NCBI RefSeq assembly: GCF_011634835.1
Contig: NZ_SIRP01000001.1
Span: 3,601,331 to 3,665,330 of the forward strand
Reading direction: 5' to 3'
Source of the DNA: Isoptericola sp. BMS4
Lineage (GTDB): Bacteria; Actinomycetota; Actinomycetes; Actinomycetales; Cellulomonadaceae
Length of the DNA stretch: 64,000 nucleotides
Positions 53,465 through 61,531 of this stretch are shown piece after piece. A program made the position numbers and the translations under genes. Numbering within the stretch: the stretch's first letter is position 1; each line of letters begins with the position of its first letter. The notes under the pieces were generated by a model that ran no database searches, was not told the origin of the DNA, and saw only the letters and a program-made list of their open reading frames with translations.

Positions 53465-53842
53465 ATGGCCGGAACCCCCTTCTCCCAGCAGGTCCTCAAG
53501 CCGACGAACGCGGCGAAGAAGCTCGGGGTGTACCTGCCCGCCACGCCGCCGGAGTTCCAGGAGCACGGCACGACGCGCGCGGAGCTCGAGGAGCTCGAGA
53601 AGAACCCGCCGCAGTGGCTCGCCGACCTGCGCCGCCACGGCCCGCACCCGCGCCCCGTCATCGCCGGCCGGCTCGGGATCTCGATCGCCGGGCTCGCCCG
53701 CGGCGGCATCACCGACCCGCTGACCACCGAGGAGATCGACGAGCTGCGCGAGGATCCGCCCGCGTGGCTGGTCCGCGAGCGCGAGACGGCCGCCAAGGTG
53801 CGCGCGGAGGAGGACCGGCTGCGGTCCCGCGAGTCCCGCTGA
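53465..53842 (+). CDS. DUF5997 family protein
   Basis: This 125-aa soluble, charged protein starts MAGTPFSQQVLKPTNAAKKLG and contains LPATPPEFQEHGTTRAELEEL, GRLGISIAGLARGGI and a C-terminal helix KVRAEEDRLRSRE, matching the actinobacterial DUF5997 family. In other actinobacteria this gene is often divergent from a LysR-like effector-domain gene, as here. The function is unknown. Confidence 0.85.
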   Translation: MAGTPFSQQVLKPTNAAKKLGVYLPATPPEFQEHGTTRAELEELEKNPPQWLADLRRHGPHPRPVIAGRLGISIAGLARGGITDPLTTEEIDELREDPPAWLVRERETAAKVRAEEDRLRSRESR

Positions 53843-53854
53843 CCTCCGGCCTCG

Positions 53855-53916
53855 GGTCGGCACTCCGTCCCCGGGTCGGCAGACATGTGTGCCGACCCGG
53901 GGACGGAGTGCCGACC
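53855..53916. repeat. 62-base palindrome between convergent genes
   Basis: Perfect 27-bp arms (53855-53881, starting GGTCGGCACTCCGTCCCCG, with 53890-53916) and an 8-base loop containing ACATGT. It fills most of the 85-base gap between the DUF5997 and SelW-like stops, so it may act as a bidirectional terminator. Confidence 0.85.
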
Positions 53917-53927
53917 TGACGACAGCA

Positions 53928-54275
53928 CTACGTCGCGCGGTCCGTGTGCCCCAGGGACATCTCGGGGGCGACAGCGTCGCGCACCGCCTTCTTCAGCGGC
54001 GGGATCTCGGGGAACCCGCCGCCGCGCGCCCGGTCCCACAGCAGCACGCCCGGGCGCCCGTCGCCGGGGTCGAGCTCCACGCGGAACACTCCCCCGGTCC
54101 CGGGGACGAGCGCGACCTCGCCCACCCGGGTGCGGAACGTGGTGAGCAGCTCCTGCGCCACCCACGCGGCGCGCATGAGCCACCGGCACTGCGTGCAGTA
54201 GGTGATCGCCACGCGAGCGGTCGACGGCGCGCCCTCGCCGGGGGCGGTGCTCTCGGGGTCCGTGGCCTGCGTCAT
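53928..54275 (-). CDS. SelT/SelW/SelH (Rdx) family selenoprotein-like protein, Cys form
   Basis: This 115-aa thioredoxin-like protein has the redox motif CTQC in AITYCTQCRWLMRAAW (residues about 24-39), where animal homologues carry selenocysteine. Other conserved parts are ELLTTFRTRVGEVALVPGTGGVF and LLWDRARGGGFPE. The partner is unknown. TACGCT ends 6 bases before the ATG, suggesting leaderless translation. It is divergent from a methyltransferase gene with 47 bases between starts. Confidence 0.88.
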   Translation of the reverse strand: MTQATDPESTAPGEGAPSTARVAITYCTQCRWLMRAAWVAQELLTTFRTRVGEVALVPGTGGVFRVELDPGDGRPGVLLWDRARGGGFPEIPPLKKAVRDAVAPEMSLGHTDRAT

Positions 54276-54322
54276 GGCGACAGCGTAGGGCTGCCCAGGG
54301 GAACGTCGGGGACACTGGTCGG

Positions 54323-55600
54323 GTGCACCACGCCCCCGAGCCCGGCCCCGACCGTGTCCCCGTCCCCGCCGACCTCCGCGAACGTCTCGACGCCGTGCTG
54401 GGCGCGCTCGTCCCGTGGCCGGAGGACGGTTCGCGCCCGGACGGTCCCGTCGCCGTCGACGCCACCGACCGGCTGCTCCTCGACGAGGCCGCTCCCCTGC
54501 TCGCGACGGCGGGCCCCGGCGACGTCGTCGTCCTCGGCGACCGGTTCGGCGCGCTGACGCTCGGGGTGCTCGCGCTCGGGGCACCCGACGTGCGCACCCA
54601 CACCGACGCCGTGACGGCCGAGGCCGCGATCGAGCACCAGCTGGCCGACGCCGACCGTCTGGACCTCGCGCGAGGCGACCGGGAACAGCTCGGGATCACC
54701 ATGCGCGACGACGTCGACGAGCACCTCCTGGCCGGCGCCCGCGTCGTCCTGCTGCAGCTGCCGCCGTCGCTGGCGGAGCTCACCGAGATCGCGGAGGCGG
54801 TCGCCCGGTACGCCGCGGACGACGTCACCGTGCTGGCGGGCGGCCGGGTCAAGCACATGACGCGTACGATGAACGAGGTGCTGGCCGCGTCGTTCGCCGA
54901 CGTGCGGGCCACACTGGCGCGGCAGAAGTCGCGGGTGCTTGTCGCGTCGGGCGTGCGGCCCGAGGCGCGGGACGCCGCCCCGTCGTTCCCCGCGCGCGCG
55001 GTCCTGCGCGACGCCGAGCTGCTCGCGGCCGCGACCCCCAGGGACGGCACGGCGCCCGACGGCCTCACCGTCGTCGCGCACGGCGGCACGTTCGCCGGCC
55101 CGGCGCTGGACCTGGGCACCCGATTCCTGCTCACGACGGCGGACAGGTGGCCCGCCGCGGACCGCGTGCGCGAGGCGCTGGACCTCGGCAGCGGCACCGG
55201 CCTGCTCGCCACCACGCTCGCGCTCCGGTACCCGGACGCCCGGGTGACGGGCGTGGACCGGTCGGCGTCCGCGGTCGCCTCGACGCGCGCGACGGCCGAG
55301 GCGAACGGGGCGGGCGAGCGCGTCGTCGTGCTGCGCGACGACGCCGGCGAGGACCTGCCTCCCGCGAGCGTCGACCTGATCCTGCTCAACCCGCCGTTCC
55401 ACGACCGCGCCGCCGTGCGGACGGACGCCGCGCGCCGGATGTTCGCCGCGGCGGGGCGCGCGCTGCGCCAGGGCGGCGAGCTGTGGTGCGTCTTCAACAC
55501 CGCCCTGCACTACCGGGAGGCGCTGACCCGCGCCGTCGGACCGACCGTGCACATCGCCCAGAGCCCGAAGTTCACAGTCACCCGGTCCCGTCGACGCTGA
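54323..55600 (+). CDS. class I SAM methyltransferase (RlmG/RsmC-like)
   Basis: This 425-aa protein has a degenerate N-terminal methyltransferase-like half (to about residue 200) and a catalytic C-terminal MTS domain. The latter has the SAM motif ALDLGSGTGLLATTLAL and the base-amino methylation motif LILLNPPFH. This two-half layout is that of RlmG/RsmC guanine-N2 rRNA methyltransferases, so an rRNA target is likely but not proven. The GTG start follows GACACT by 6 bases. Confidence 0.88.
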   Translation: MHHAPEPGPDRVPVPADLRERLDAVLGALVPWPEDGSRPDGPVAVDATDRLLLDEAAPLLATAGPGDVVVLGDRFGALTLGVLALGAPDVRTHTDAVTAEAAIEHQLADADRLDLARGDREQLGITMRDDVDEHLLAGARVVLLQLPPSLAELTEIAEAVARYAADDVTVLAGGRVKHMTRTMNEVLAASFADVRATLARQKSRVLVASGVRPEARDAAPSFPARAVLRDAELLAAATPRDGTAPDGLTVVAHGGTFAGPALDLGTRFLLTTADRWPAADRVREALDLGSGTGLLATTLALRYPDARVTGVDRSASAVASTRATAEANGAGERVVVLRDDAGEDLPPASVDLILLNPPFHDRAAVRTDAARRMFAAAGRALRQGGELWCVFNTALHYREALTRAVGPTVHIAQSPKFTVTRSRRR

Positions 55601-55616
55601 GGCTCCGGAGACGCAG

Positions 55617-55658
55617 CAGGCGGTCGCGCCCGCACGGCGTGGCGGGCGCGACCGCCTG
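55617..55658. terminator. bidirectional terminator
   Basis: A perfect 17-bp stem (55617-55633 with 55642-55658) and an 8-base loop lie in the 75-base gap between the convergent methyltransferase and FKBP genes. Confidence 0.8.
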
Positions 55659-55675
55659 TCGCGGTGCGCGGGACG

Positions 55676-56077
55676 TCAGCGGACGTCGACGACGTCCACG
55701 ACGAACACGAGGGTCGCGCCGCCGGGGATGCCGGCCTGGGGCACGCCGCGCTGGCCGTAGCCGTGCTCGGCCGGGATGGACAGCAGCACGCGGTCGCCGA
55801 CGTTACGGCCCACGAGGCCCTTGTCCCAGCCGCCGATGACGGCGCCCACGCCGATCGGGAAGTCGATCGTCTGACCGCGGTCCCAGGAGTTGTCGAACAC
55901 GTCGCCGCCCCAGGTCTGGCCCAGGTAGTTGACGACGATGGTGCGGCCGGCGTCGACGACCGGGCCGGAGCCCTCGGCGAGGACCTGCACCTGCAGGCCG
56001 GCCGGGGCGTCGCCCTCGGGGAACGTGATGACGGGCTTGTCGCCGTAGCCGCCCGAGGCGGTGGGGAGGGTGGACAC
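55676..56077 (-). CDS. FKBP-type peptidyl-prolyl cis-trans isomerase
   Basis: This 133-aa single-domain FKBP has conserved active-site features: VVNYLGQTWGGDVFDNSWDRG, AVIGGWDKGLVGRNVGDRVLL, IPAEHGYGQRG and IPGGATLVFVVDVV. No signal peptide is seen, so it acts in the cytosol as a folding helper. It starts at GTG 56077 with AGAGG about 8 bases upstream. Confidence 0.94.
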   Translation of the reverse strand: MSTLPTASGGYGDKPVITFPEGDAPAGLQVQVLAEGSGPVVDAGRTIVVNYLGQTWGGDVFDNSWDRGQTIDFPIGVGAVIGGWDKGLVGRNVGDRVLLSIPAEHGYGQRGVPQAGIPGGATLVFVVDVVDVR

Positions 56078-56142
56078 GGAGGTACCTCTTCTGTCGTGCG
56101 GGGTGCCGCCGGCCGGGGCCTGACGGCGGGGCGCGGTCCAGC

Positions 56143-57069
56143 CTACGCGGGCACGGCTCCGCCGGTCCGTGCCTCCGCGCTCGCGCCGGCCACGACGTCC
56201 CGCAGGGCCGCGAGGGCGGTGCGGGCGGGCGGCGTCGTCGCGGCGGCGTCGCGCACGACGGCGTGGATGGACCGGAGGGGCACGGGACGCACCACCGGGA
56301 CGGCGACCGTGCCCGGCGGGAGGTGGACGGCACCCAGCGACGGGAGCACGGTGATGCCGACCCCGGCGCGCACCATCGCGATCGCGGTCGGGTAGTCGTG
56401 CGCCTCCACGTGGAACGACGGGCTGAACCCGGCGGCCGTGCACGCTTCCAGCAGGTTGCGCCGGCACCACCCGCGCGCGAAGTCGTTGTCCACCCACCGC
56501 TCACCGACCAGCTCGGCGAGCTCGATCTCGTCCCGCGCCGCGAGCGGGTGCCCGGCGGGCAGCACGACGACGTACGGGTCGTCGAGCAGGTGGTGGGCAC
56601 GGAACCCGGTGCCGGGGTCGAAGGTCGCCTGAGCCACGACGACCTGCACGTCGGCGCGGTCGTCCGCGACGTCCGGGATCGTCTCGCGCAGCTCGAGGTC
56701 GAGCCGGACTCCGGGGTGCTCGCGGGTGAGCCGGTCCACGACCTGCGGCAGCCAGGCGGCCCCGACGGACGCGAAGTAGGCCAGGGACAGGCGGCCCGTG
56801 CGCCCGGCGCGCAGGTCCGCGACCACGGACTCCGCCTCCCCCAGCCGGGCGAGGACGCTGTCGGCCTGGGCGGCGAGCTCCAGGCCCGCGGCGGTGGGCC
56901 GCACGCCACGGCCCGAGCGTTCCAGCAACGCCAGGCCCGTCTCGCGCTGCAGCGCGGTGACGTGCTGGCTGACGGCCGACGGCGTGTACCCGAGGTTGGC
57001 GGCGGCCGCGGCGACGGACCCGCTCGCGACGACGGACCGGAAGATGCGCAGGCGATGGACGTCCAGCAT
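56143..57069 (-). CDS. LysR-family transcriptional regulator
   Basis: This 308-aa regulator has an N-terminal winged helix-turn-helix (GSVAAAAANLGYTPSAVSQHV, residues about 17-37) and a LysR effector domain (about 92-295). It is divergent from an EamA-type transporter gene, 81 bases apart, and probably controls that gene. TACGGT ends 6 bases before the ATG, giving a leaderless start. The inducer is unknown. Confidence 0.92.
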   Translation of the reverse strand: MLDVHRLRIFRSVVASGSVAAAAANLGYTPSAVSQHVTALQRETGLALLERSGRGVRPTAAGLELAAQADSVLARLGEAESVVADLRAGRTGRLSLAYFASVGAAWLPQVVDRLTREHPGVRLDLELRETIPDVADDRADVQVVVAQATFDPGTGFRAHHLLDDPYVVVLPAGHPLAARDEIELAELVGERWVDNDFARGWCRRNLLEACTAAGFSPSFHVEAHDYPTAIAMVRAGVGITVLPSLGAVHLPPGTVAVPVVRPVPLRSIHAVVRDAAATTPPARTALAALRDVVAGASAEARTGGAVPA

Positions 57070-57150
57070 CCATCCACCGTACAGCGAGGCTGAACGGTGC
57101 GGTAGAGATCAGGACTGGTGCTGAAGATTCCTGCGGACGACGATCGTCCC

Positions 57151-58107
57151 ATGACCACGACCGCGACCCGCCCCGTACCACCACCCGCCACCGCCCGCGC
57201 CGGCGGGCTCACCGCCGCCGCCATGGCCGTGACCGTCGTGCTGTGGGCGTCGGCGTTCGTCGGGGTCCGGGCCGTGGGCCACGACGTCGACCCGGGTGCG
57301 CTGGCGCTGGGGCGCGTCGCCGTCGGGACCCTGGCACTCACCGCGATGGTCGTCGTGACGCGGGCCCGGCGGCGCGCCGCCCGGGGCACCGGTGCCGGGG
57401 CGCCCACCCGTCCGGGACGGCTGCCGCGCGGGCGACTCCTGGCCCTCGTCCTCGGGTGGGGCGTGGCGTGGTTCGGCGCGTACAACCTCACCCTCAACGC
57501 GGCCGAGCAGCACCTGGACGCCGGGACCACCGCGCTGCTCGTCAACATCGCGCCGATGCTCGTGGCGGTGCTCGCTGGCGTCCTGCTCGGCGAGGGCTTC
57601 CCCCGCCGGCTCCTGCTCGGCATCGCGGTGGCCTTCGCCGGCGTCGTCGTCATCGCCGCCGCCACCACGACCGGCCGCGTCGACGCCGCCGGCGTGCTGC
57701 TCGGCCTGGCGTCCGCCGTCCTGTACGCCGGGGCGGCCACGCTGCAGAAGCGCCTGCTGCCGCGCGTCGACGCCCTCACCATGACCTGGCTGGGCTGCGC
57801 CGCCGGCACCGTCGCGTCCCTGCCGTTCCTGGGCGACCTGGTGCGCCAGGTCGCCGCGGCGCCGCCGTCGGCCGTCCTCGGGATCGTCTACCTCGGCGTC
57901 TTCCCCACGGCGATCGCGTTCAGCACCTGGGGGTACGCGCTGACGCGGGCGAGCGCGGGGCGCACCGCGGCGGCGACGTACGCCGTCCCTGCTCTGGTGG
58001 TGCTGATGTCGTGGGGGCTGCTCGGCGAGGTGCCCGCCCCGATCGCGCTGGCAGGCGGTGTGCTGGCGCTCGCCGGCGTCGTCGTCGCCACCCTGCGCCG
58101 CCACTGA
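57151..58107 (+). CDS. EamA/DMT-family transporter
   Basis: This 318-aa drug/metabolite transporter has ten predicted helices formed by two EamA repeats (about residues 20-160 and 175-310), beginning AAMAVTVVLWASAFVGVRAV. Such proteins export amino acids or small metabolites, often under a divergent LysR regulator as here. ATG 57151 is preferred over the upstream reading at 57118 because GACGAT ends 6 bases before it, the same arrangement as the DNA ligase gene. Family A palindromes begin 4 bases after the stop. Confidence 0.9.
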   Translation: MTTTATRPVPPPATARAGGLTAAAMAVTVVLWASAFVGVRAVGHDVDPGALALGRVAVGTLALTAMVVVTRARRRAARGTGAGAPTRPGRLPRGRLLALVLGWGVAWFGAYNLTLNAAEQHLDAGTTALLVNIAPMLVAVLAGVLLGEGFPRRLLLGIAVAFAGVVVIAAATTTGRVDAAGVLLGLASAVLYAGAATLQKRLLPRVDALTMTWLGCAAGTVASLPFLGDLVRQVAAAPPSAVLGIVYLGVFPTAIAFSTWGYALTRASAGRTAAATYAVPALVVLMSWGLLGEVPAPIALAGGVLALAGVVVATLRRH

Positions 58108-58111
58108 CGAG

Positions 58112-58155
58112 TTGTCAGGGTGAGCGCGACGTATACCTCGCGCACGGTCTGACAC
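58112..58155 (+). repeat. family A palindrome, copy 2
   Basis: TTGTCAGGGTGAGCGCGA-CGTATACC-TCGCGCA is identical to copy 1 except at one arm position. The right arm end has drifted (CGGTCTGACAC), so the stem is imperfect. It has the same orientation and the same 44-base length as copy 1 and starts 4 bases after the EamA stop. Confidence 0.8.
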
Positions 58156-58173
58156 CTTGCGCCGCGACGCGAG

Positions 58174-58217
58174 TTGTCAGGGCGTGCGCGGGGTATGCGT
58201 CGCGGAGGCCCTGACAA
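58174..58217 (-). repeat. family A palindrome, copy 3 (inverted)
   Basis: The reverse complement reads TTGTCAGGGCCTCCGCGA-CGCATACC-CCGCGCACGCCCTGACAA, aligning end to end with copy 1 over 44 bases. The outer GAGTTGTCAGGG/CCCTGACAACTC arms (58171-58182, 58209-58220) pair perfectly. It runs into the stop codon (58221-58219) of the convergent sigma factor gene. Confidence 0.8.
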
Positions 58218-58218
58218 C

Positions 58219-59577
58219 TCAGCGCAGGGCGGCGGCCTTGGCCTCCAGGACGCCGCGCTCGCGGGCGTTGCCGCACAGCCGTGCGGCGAGCGCCAGCTCG
58301 GCGCGTGCCTCGTCGGCGCGGCCGAGCTGTGCCAGCAGCTCCCCGCGCACGCTCGGAAGCAGGTACGTGCCCGACAGCACCTCCCGCGCGACCAGGTCGT
58401 CGACGAGCCGCAGCGCGGCCGATGGCCCGGAGGCCATCGACACGGCCACCGCCCGGTTCAGCTCCACCACGGGCGACGGCGCCACCCGGCCCAGCGCCTC
58501 GTAGAGCACCACGATGCGCTCCCAGTCGGTGTCCTCGACGGACCGGGCCACGTCGTGCTGCTCCGCGATCGCCGCCTGCAGCCCGTACGGCCCGAGCCCG
58601 CGCCCGACGGCGACGGCCCGCGCGAGCGCCGCACGGCCGCGCCGGACGGCGGAGGCGTCCCAGCGGCGGCGGTCCTGGTCGGCCAGCAGCACCGGCGTGC
58701 CGTCGGGCCCCGTGCGCGCGGCGAACCGGGCCGCGGTGAGCTCCATCAGCGCGAGCAGCCCCGCCGCCTCGGGCTCGTCGGGCACGAGGCGCCACAGCAC
58801 GCGGGCCAGGCGGATCGCCTCGTCCGCCAGGTCGGTGCGCATCCAGTCCTCCCCGGCCGATGCCGTGGAGCCCTCCGTGAAGATCACGTACAGCACGTTC
58901 AGCACGGAGCCGAGCCGCTCGGCACGGTCGCTCGCCGGCGGCACCTCGAACGGCACGCGCGCCGCGGCGAGCGTCTTCTTGGCCCGGGTGATCCGGGCCT
59001 GCACCGTCGGCGTGGGCACCAGGAACGCCCGCGCGATCTCCTCGCTGCCCAGGCCGCCGACGACGCGGAGCGTGAGCGCGACGCGCGCCTCCTTGGACAG
59101 CACCGGGTGGCACGCGGTGAAGATCAGCGCGAGCCGGTCGTCGTCGATCTTGTCCGGGTCCCACAGCAGGTCCGCGTCGTCGCCGCCCGACGGCGGGGCG
59201 CCCGACGTCGCGTCGCCCTCGCCGAGGTCGCGGGCCAGGGCGGCGTACCGATCGTCCCGCCCGGAGCGGCGCCGGAACGCGTCGATGGCCCGACGCCGGC
59301 CGGTCGCCAGCAGCCACGCCGTCGGGTCGCGCGGCTCGCCGTCGCGCGGCCACGCCACGAGCGCCTCGGCGAGCGCCTCGGAGGCGACGTCCTCCGCGAG
59401 CGCGAAGTCGTTCGTGTACCGGGCCAGCGCACCGACGATCCGGGACGACTCGATCCGCCAGACCGCCTCCACGGCCCGCCGCGCGGCGGCGGGGTCCTCC
59501 TCCCGGCCGCGCCCCGCGGACGCGGCGGTGCCGCCGTCGGACGCGGGGTCCGCGGCGGCACCGTGCCCGGCGCTCAC
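58219..59577 (-). CDS. ECF sigma factor with C-terminal extension (ECF42 type), second module
   Basis: This 452-aa sigma factor has region 2 near residues 35-105 (VWRIESSRIVGALARYT, LAEDVASEALAEALVAW), region 4 (LGSEEIARAFLVPTPTVQARI) and a long helical extension with VLYVIFTEG, PVVELNRAVAVSM and YLLPSVRGELLAQLG. The GTG start overlaps the YCII stop by 4 bases. It is paralogous to the sigma factor at 37945-39252 but is preceded by two YCII genes. It probably answers a different signal. Confidence 0.92.
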   Translation of the reverse strand: MSAGHGAAADPASDGGTAASAGRGREEDPAAARRAVEAVWRIESSRIVGALARYTNDFALAEDVASEALAEALVAWPRDGEPRDPTAWLLATGRRRAIDAFRRRSGRDDRYAALARDLGEGDATSGAPPSGGDDADLLWDPDKIDDDRLALIFTACHPVLSKEARVALTLRVVGGLGSEEIARAFLVPTPTVQARITRAKKTLAAARVPFEVPPASDRAERLGSVLNVLYVIFTEGSTASAGEDWMRTDLADEAIRLARVLWRLVPDEPEAAGLLALMELTAARFAARTGPDGTPVLLADQDRRRWDASAVRRGRAALARAVAVGRGLGPYGLQAAIAEQHDVARSVEDTDWERIVVLYEALGRVAPSPVVELNRAVAVSMASGPSAALRLVDDLVAREVLSGTYLLPSVRGELLAQLGRADEARAELALAARLCGNARERGVLEAKAAALR

Positions 59578-59996
59578 TCCGTACCGAGCTGCTCGCGCCA
59601 CTGCTGCTCCTTCTGGATCCACTCGTTGTCCTGCGGGAAATCCTCCGGGCCGTTGACCCGGCGGACCTCGAGCTTGGTCCCGGGACCGCTCAGCGGGGCG
59701 CGCTTGGCCCACTCGATGGCGTCGTCCTTGGTCGGGACGTCGACGATCCAGAAGCCGTTGAACAGCTCCTTCGTCTCCCCGTACGGGCCGTCGGTGACGA
59801 CCGGGGTGTCGCTCGAGAAGTCGACGACCGCGCCCTCGGAGGCGTCGGACAGCCCCTCACCGGCGGCCAGGACGCCCGCGTTCATCATCGACTCGTTGTA
59901 GCGGCCCATGGCGGCGATGACCTCGGTGAAGTCCATCCCCTCGAACTCCGCCTGCCCCTCGTCGGTCCCGCGCATGATCAGCATGTACTTCGGCAT
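59574..59996 (-). CDS. YCII-related (DGPF-domain) protein
   Basis: This 140-aa DGPF-domain protein (KYMLIMRGTDEG, VVTDGPYGETKELFNGFWIVD) is coupled by a GTGA overlap to the sigma factor gene. It is a clear paralogue of the upstream YCII protein: both end in a charged extension with FPQDNEW. The group often functions with, or is controlled by, ECF42 sigma factors. The enzymatic role is unknown. Confidence 0.9.
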   Translation of the reverse strand: MPKYMLIMRGTDEGQAEFEGMDFTEVIAAMGRYNESMMNAGVLAAGEGLSDASEGAVVDFSSDTPVVTDGPYGETKELFNGFWIVDVPTKDDAIEWAKRAPLSGPGTKLEVRRVNGPEDFPQDNEWIQKEQQWREQLGTE

Positions 59997-60066
59997 CGTG
60001 GATGCACCCTCTCGTTCGTCGTCGGTCGTGCCGGTCGGTCGTGCTTGGCGCCTGTCGTGGTGGTGC

Positions 60067-60495
60067 TCAGAGCTGGCCGGTGCGCTCGCGCCACTCGCGC
60101 TCGCGCCGCACCCACTCGTTGTCCTGCGGGAACTCGTCGATCGACGGGATCCGGCGGATCTCGGACTTCATGCCCGGCCCGGCCAGCGGCGCCTTCTTGG
60201 CCCAGGCGACGGCGTCGTCGATCGAGGGGACGTCGAGGATCCAGTAGCCGTTGAACAGCTCCTTGGTCTCGCCGTACGGGCCGTCGGTGGCCACCGGCTC
60301 GTCACCGGAGTAGTCGACGACGACGCCCTTCTCCGGCTCCTCGAGCCCCTCGGCGGCCACCAGCACGCCGGCGTCGATCATCTCGGCGTTGAAGCGGCCC
60401 ATCGTGGCGAGCAGCTCGTCGAAGTCGATGCCGGAGCTCTCGAAGGCGGCCTGCGCCTCGTCGCTGGCCCGCATGATCAGCATGTACTTGCCCAT
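60067..60495 (-). CDS. YCII-related (DGPF-domain) protein, tandem paralogue
   Basis: This 142-aa protein is similar throughout to its downstream neighbour: KYMLIMRASDEAQAAF, VATDGPYGETKELFNGYWILD and FPQDNEWVRRERE. The pair therefore arose by tandem duplication. It lies 70 bases upstream of the second YCII gene and heads this sigma module, about 180 bases from the divergent hydrolase operon. Confidence 0.9.
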   Translation of the reverse strand: MGKYMLIMRASDEAQAAFESSGIDFDELLATMGRFNAEMIDAGVLVAAEGLEEPEKGVVVDYSGDEPVATDGPYGETKELFNGYWILDVPSIDDAVAWAKKAPLAGPGMKSEIRRIPSIDEFPQDNEWVRREREWRERTGQL

Positions 60496-60640
60496 GGTTC
60501 TCGTCTCCCGTGCTCGGCAGGAGCCCCGCTCGGGCCCCTTCTCACTCCCAGGTCGAACGGGACGACGCCGGATCGACATCGCGTCGACACGAGTTTTCCG
60601 GACGGCCACCGCTCCCGCTCGCCATGGTGACGTGGATCAC

Positions 60641-60669
60641 TTGCCAAGCCAAGCTAATAGGATTAGCTT
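60641..60669 (+). promoter_or_regulatory. promoter with overlapping operator of the hydrolase-TetR operon
   Basis: TTGCCA (60641-60646), a 17-base spacer and TAGCTT (60664-60669) form a promoter whose -10 ends 7 bases before ATG 60677. The AT-rich palindrome AAGCTAAT-AGG-ATTAGCTT (60651-60669) covers the spacer and the -10. This is the expected position for the operator of the TetR repressor encoded second in the operon. Confidence 0.7.
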
Positions 60670-60676
60670 ACTGGCT

Positions 60677-61531
60677 ATGAGAACCCAAGAACTCCAGCGG
60701 CTGACACGTCCCGAGGGGCGGATCGCCTACACCGACACAGGCTCCGGCCCGCTCGTCGTCGCCGTCCCCGGCATGGGCGACCTGCGCTCCACGTACGACG
60801 ACCTCGCCCCCGCGCTCGTGGACGCCGGCTACCGCGTCGTCGTCACCGACCTGCGCGGCCACGGCGACTCCGACACCACGTTCACCACGCACGGCGACGT
60901 CGCAACGGGCACCGACCTCGTCGCCCTCGTGGAACACCTCGACGCCGGGCCGGCGGTGCTGGTCGGCAGCTCGATGGGCGGGTCGGCCGCCGTGTGGGCC
61001 GCCGCCGAGCGCCCCGACCTGGTGCGCGGCCTGGTCCTGGTGGCCCCGCACCTGCGCGAGACGGCCTCGCCCGCCCAGGCCCGCACGTACCGCCTGCTGT
61101 ACCGCGCGCTCTTCGCCCGCCCGTGGGGCGCCGCGGCCTGGGCGTGGCTCTACACCTCGATGTTCGCCAAGGGCCGCCGCTCCGCCCGACACGCGCAGCA
61201 CGTCGCGGACATCCGGCGCAGCATGGCCGACCCCGCCCGCCTCCGCTCCTTCCGCGACCTCGCCGTCGCGCTCGACCACACCGTGATCGAGCCTCTCGTC
61301 CCCCGCGTGCAGGCGCCCGCCCTCGTCGTCGGCGGCGAGCTCGACCCCGACTACGACGACGCCGGCGCGGAGCTGGACCGGATGCGGGACGCCCTCGGCG
61401 GGGCGGGGCTGCTCGTGCCCGGCGTCGGCCACTACCCGCAGCACCAGGCGCCCGAGGCCGTGACCCCGTCCGTCCTCGAGTTCCTCGCGGGTCTGCCCGC
61501 CCCGTCCCCCGAGGGAGGCGAGCGTGCCTAG
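60677..61531 (+). CDS. alpha/beta hydrolase
   Basis: This 284-aa hydrolase has the catalytic triad Ser99 in GSSMGG, an Asp in GGELDPDYDD and a His in GVGHYPQHQ. The oxyanion region is VAVPGMGDLRSTYDDLAP. It is first in a three-gene operon with a TetR regulator and a membrane protein. The start overlaps no gene and follows the -10 element directly. The substrate may be the inducer of the TetR regulator. That is inference. Confidence 0.9.
   Translation: MRTQELQRLTRPEGRIAYTDTGSGPLVVAVPGMGDLRSTYDDLAPALVDAGYRVVVTDLRGHGDSDTTFTTHGDVATGTDLVALVEHLDAGPAVLVGSSMGGSAAVWAAAERPDLVRGLVLVAPHLRETASPAQARTYRLLYRALFARPWGAAAWAWLYTSMFAKGRRSARHAQHVADIRRSMADPARLRSFRDLAVALDHTVIEPLVPRVQAPALVVGGELDPDYDDAGAELDRMRDALGGAGLLVPGVGHYPQHQAPEAVTPSVLEFLAGLPAPSPEGGERA

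Noticed and set aside
58112-58217. Possible CRISPR array formed by the adjacent family A repeats
   Set aside because: There are only two copies, in opposite orientation, with no regular spacers and no cas genes.
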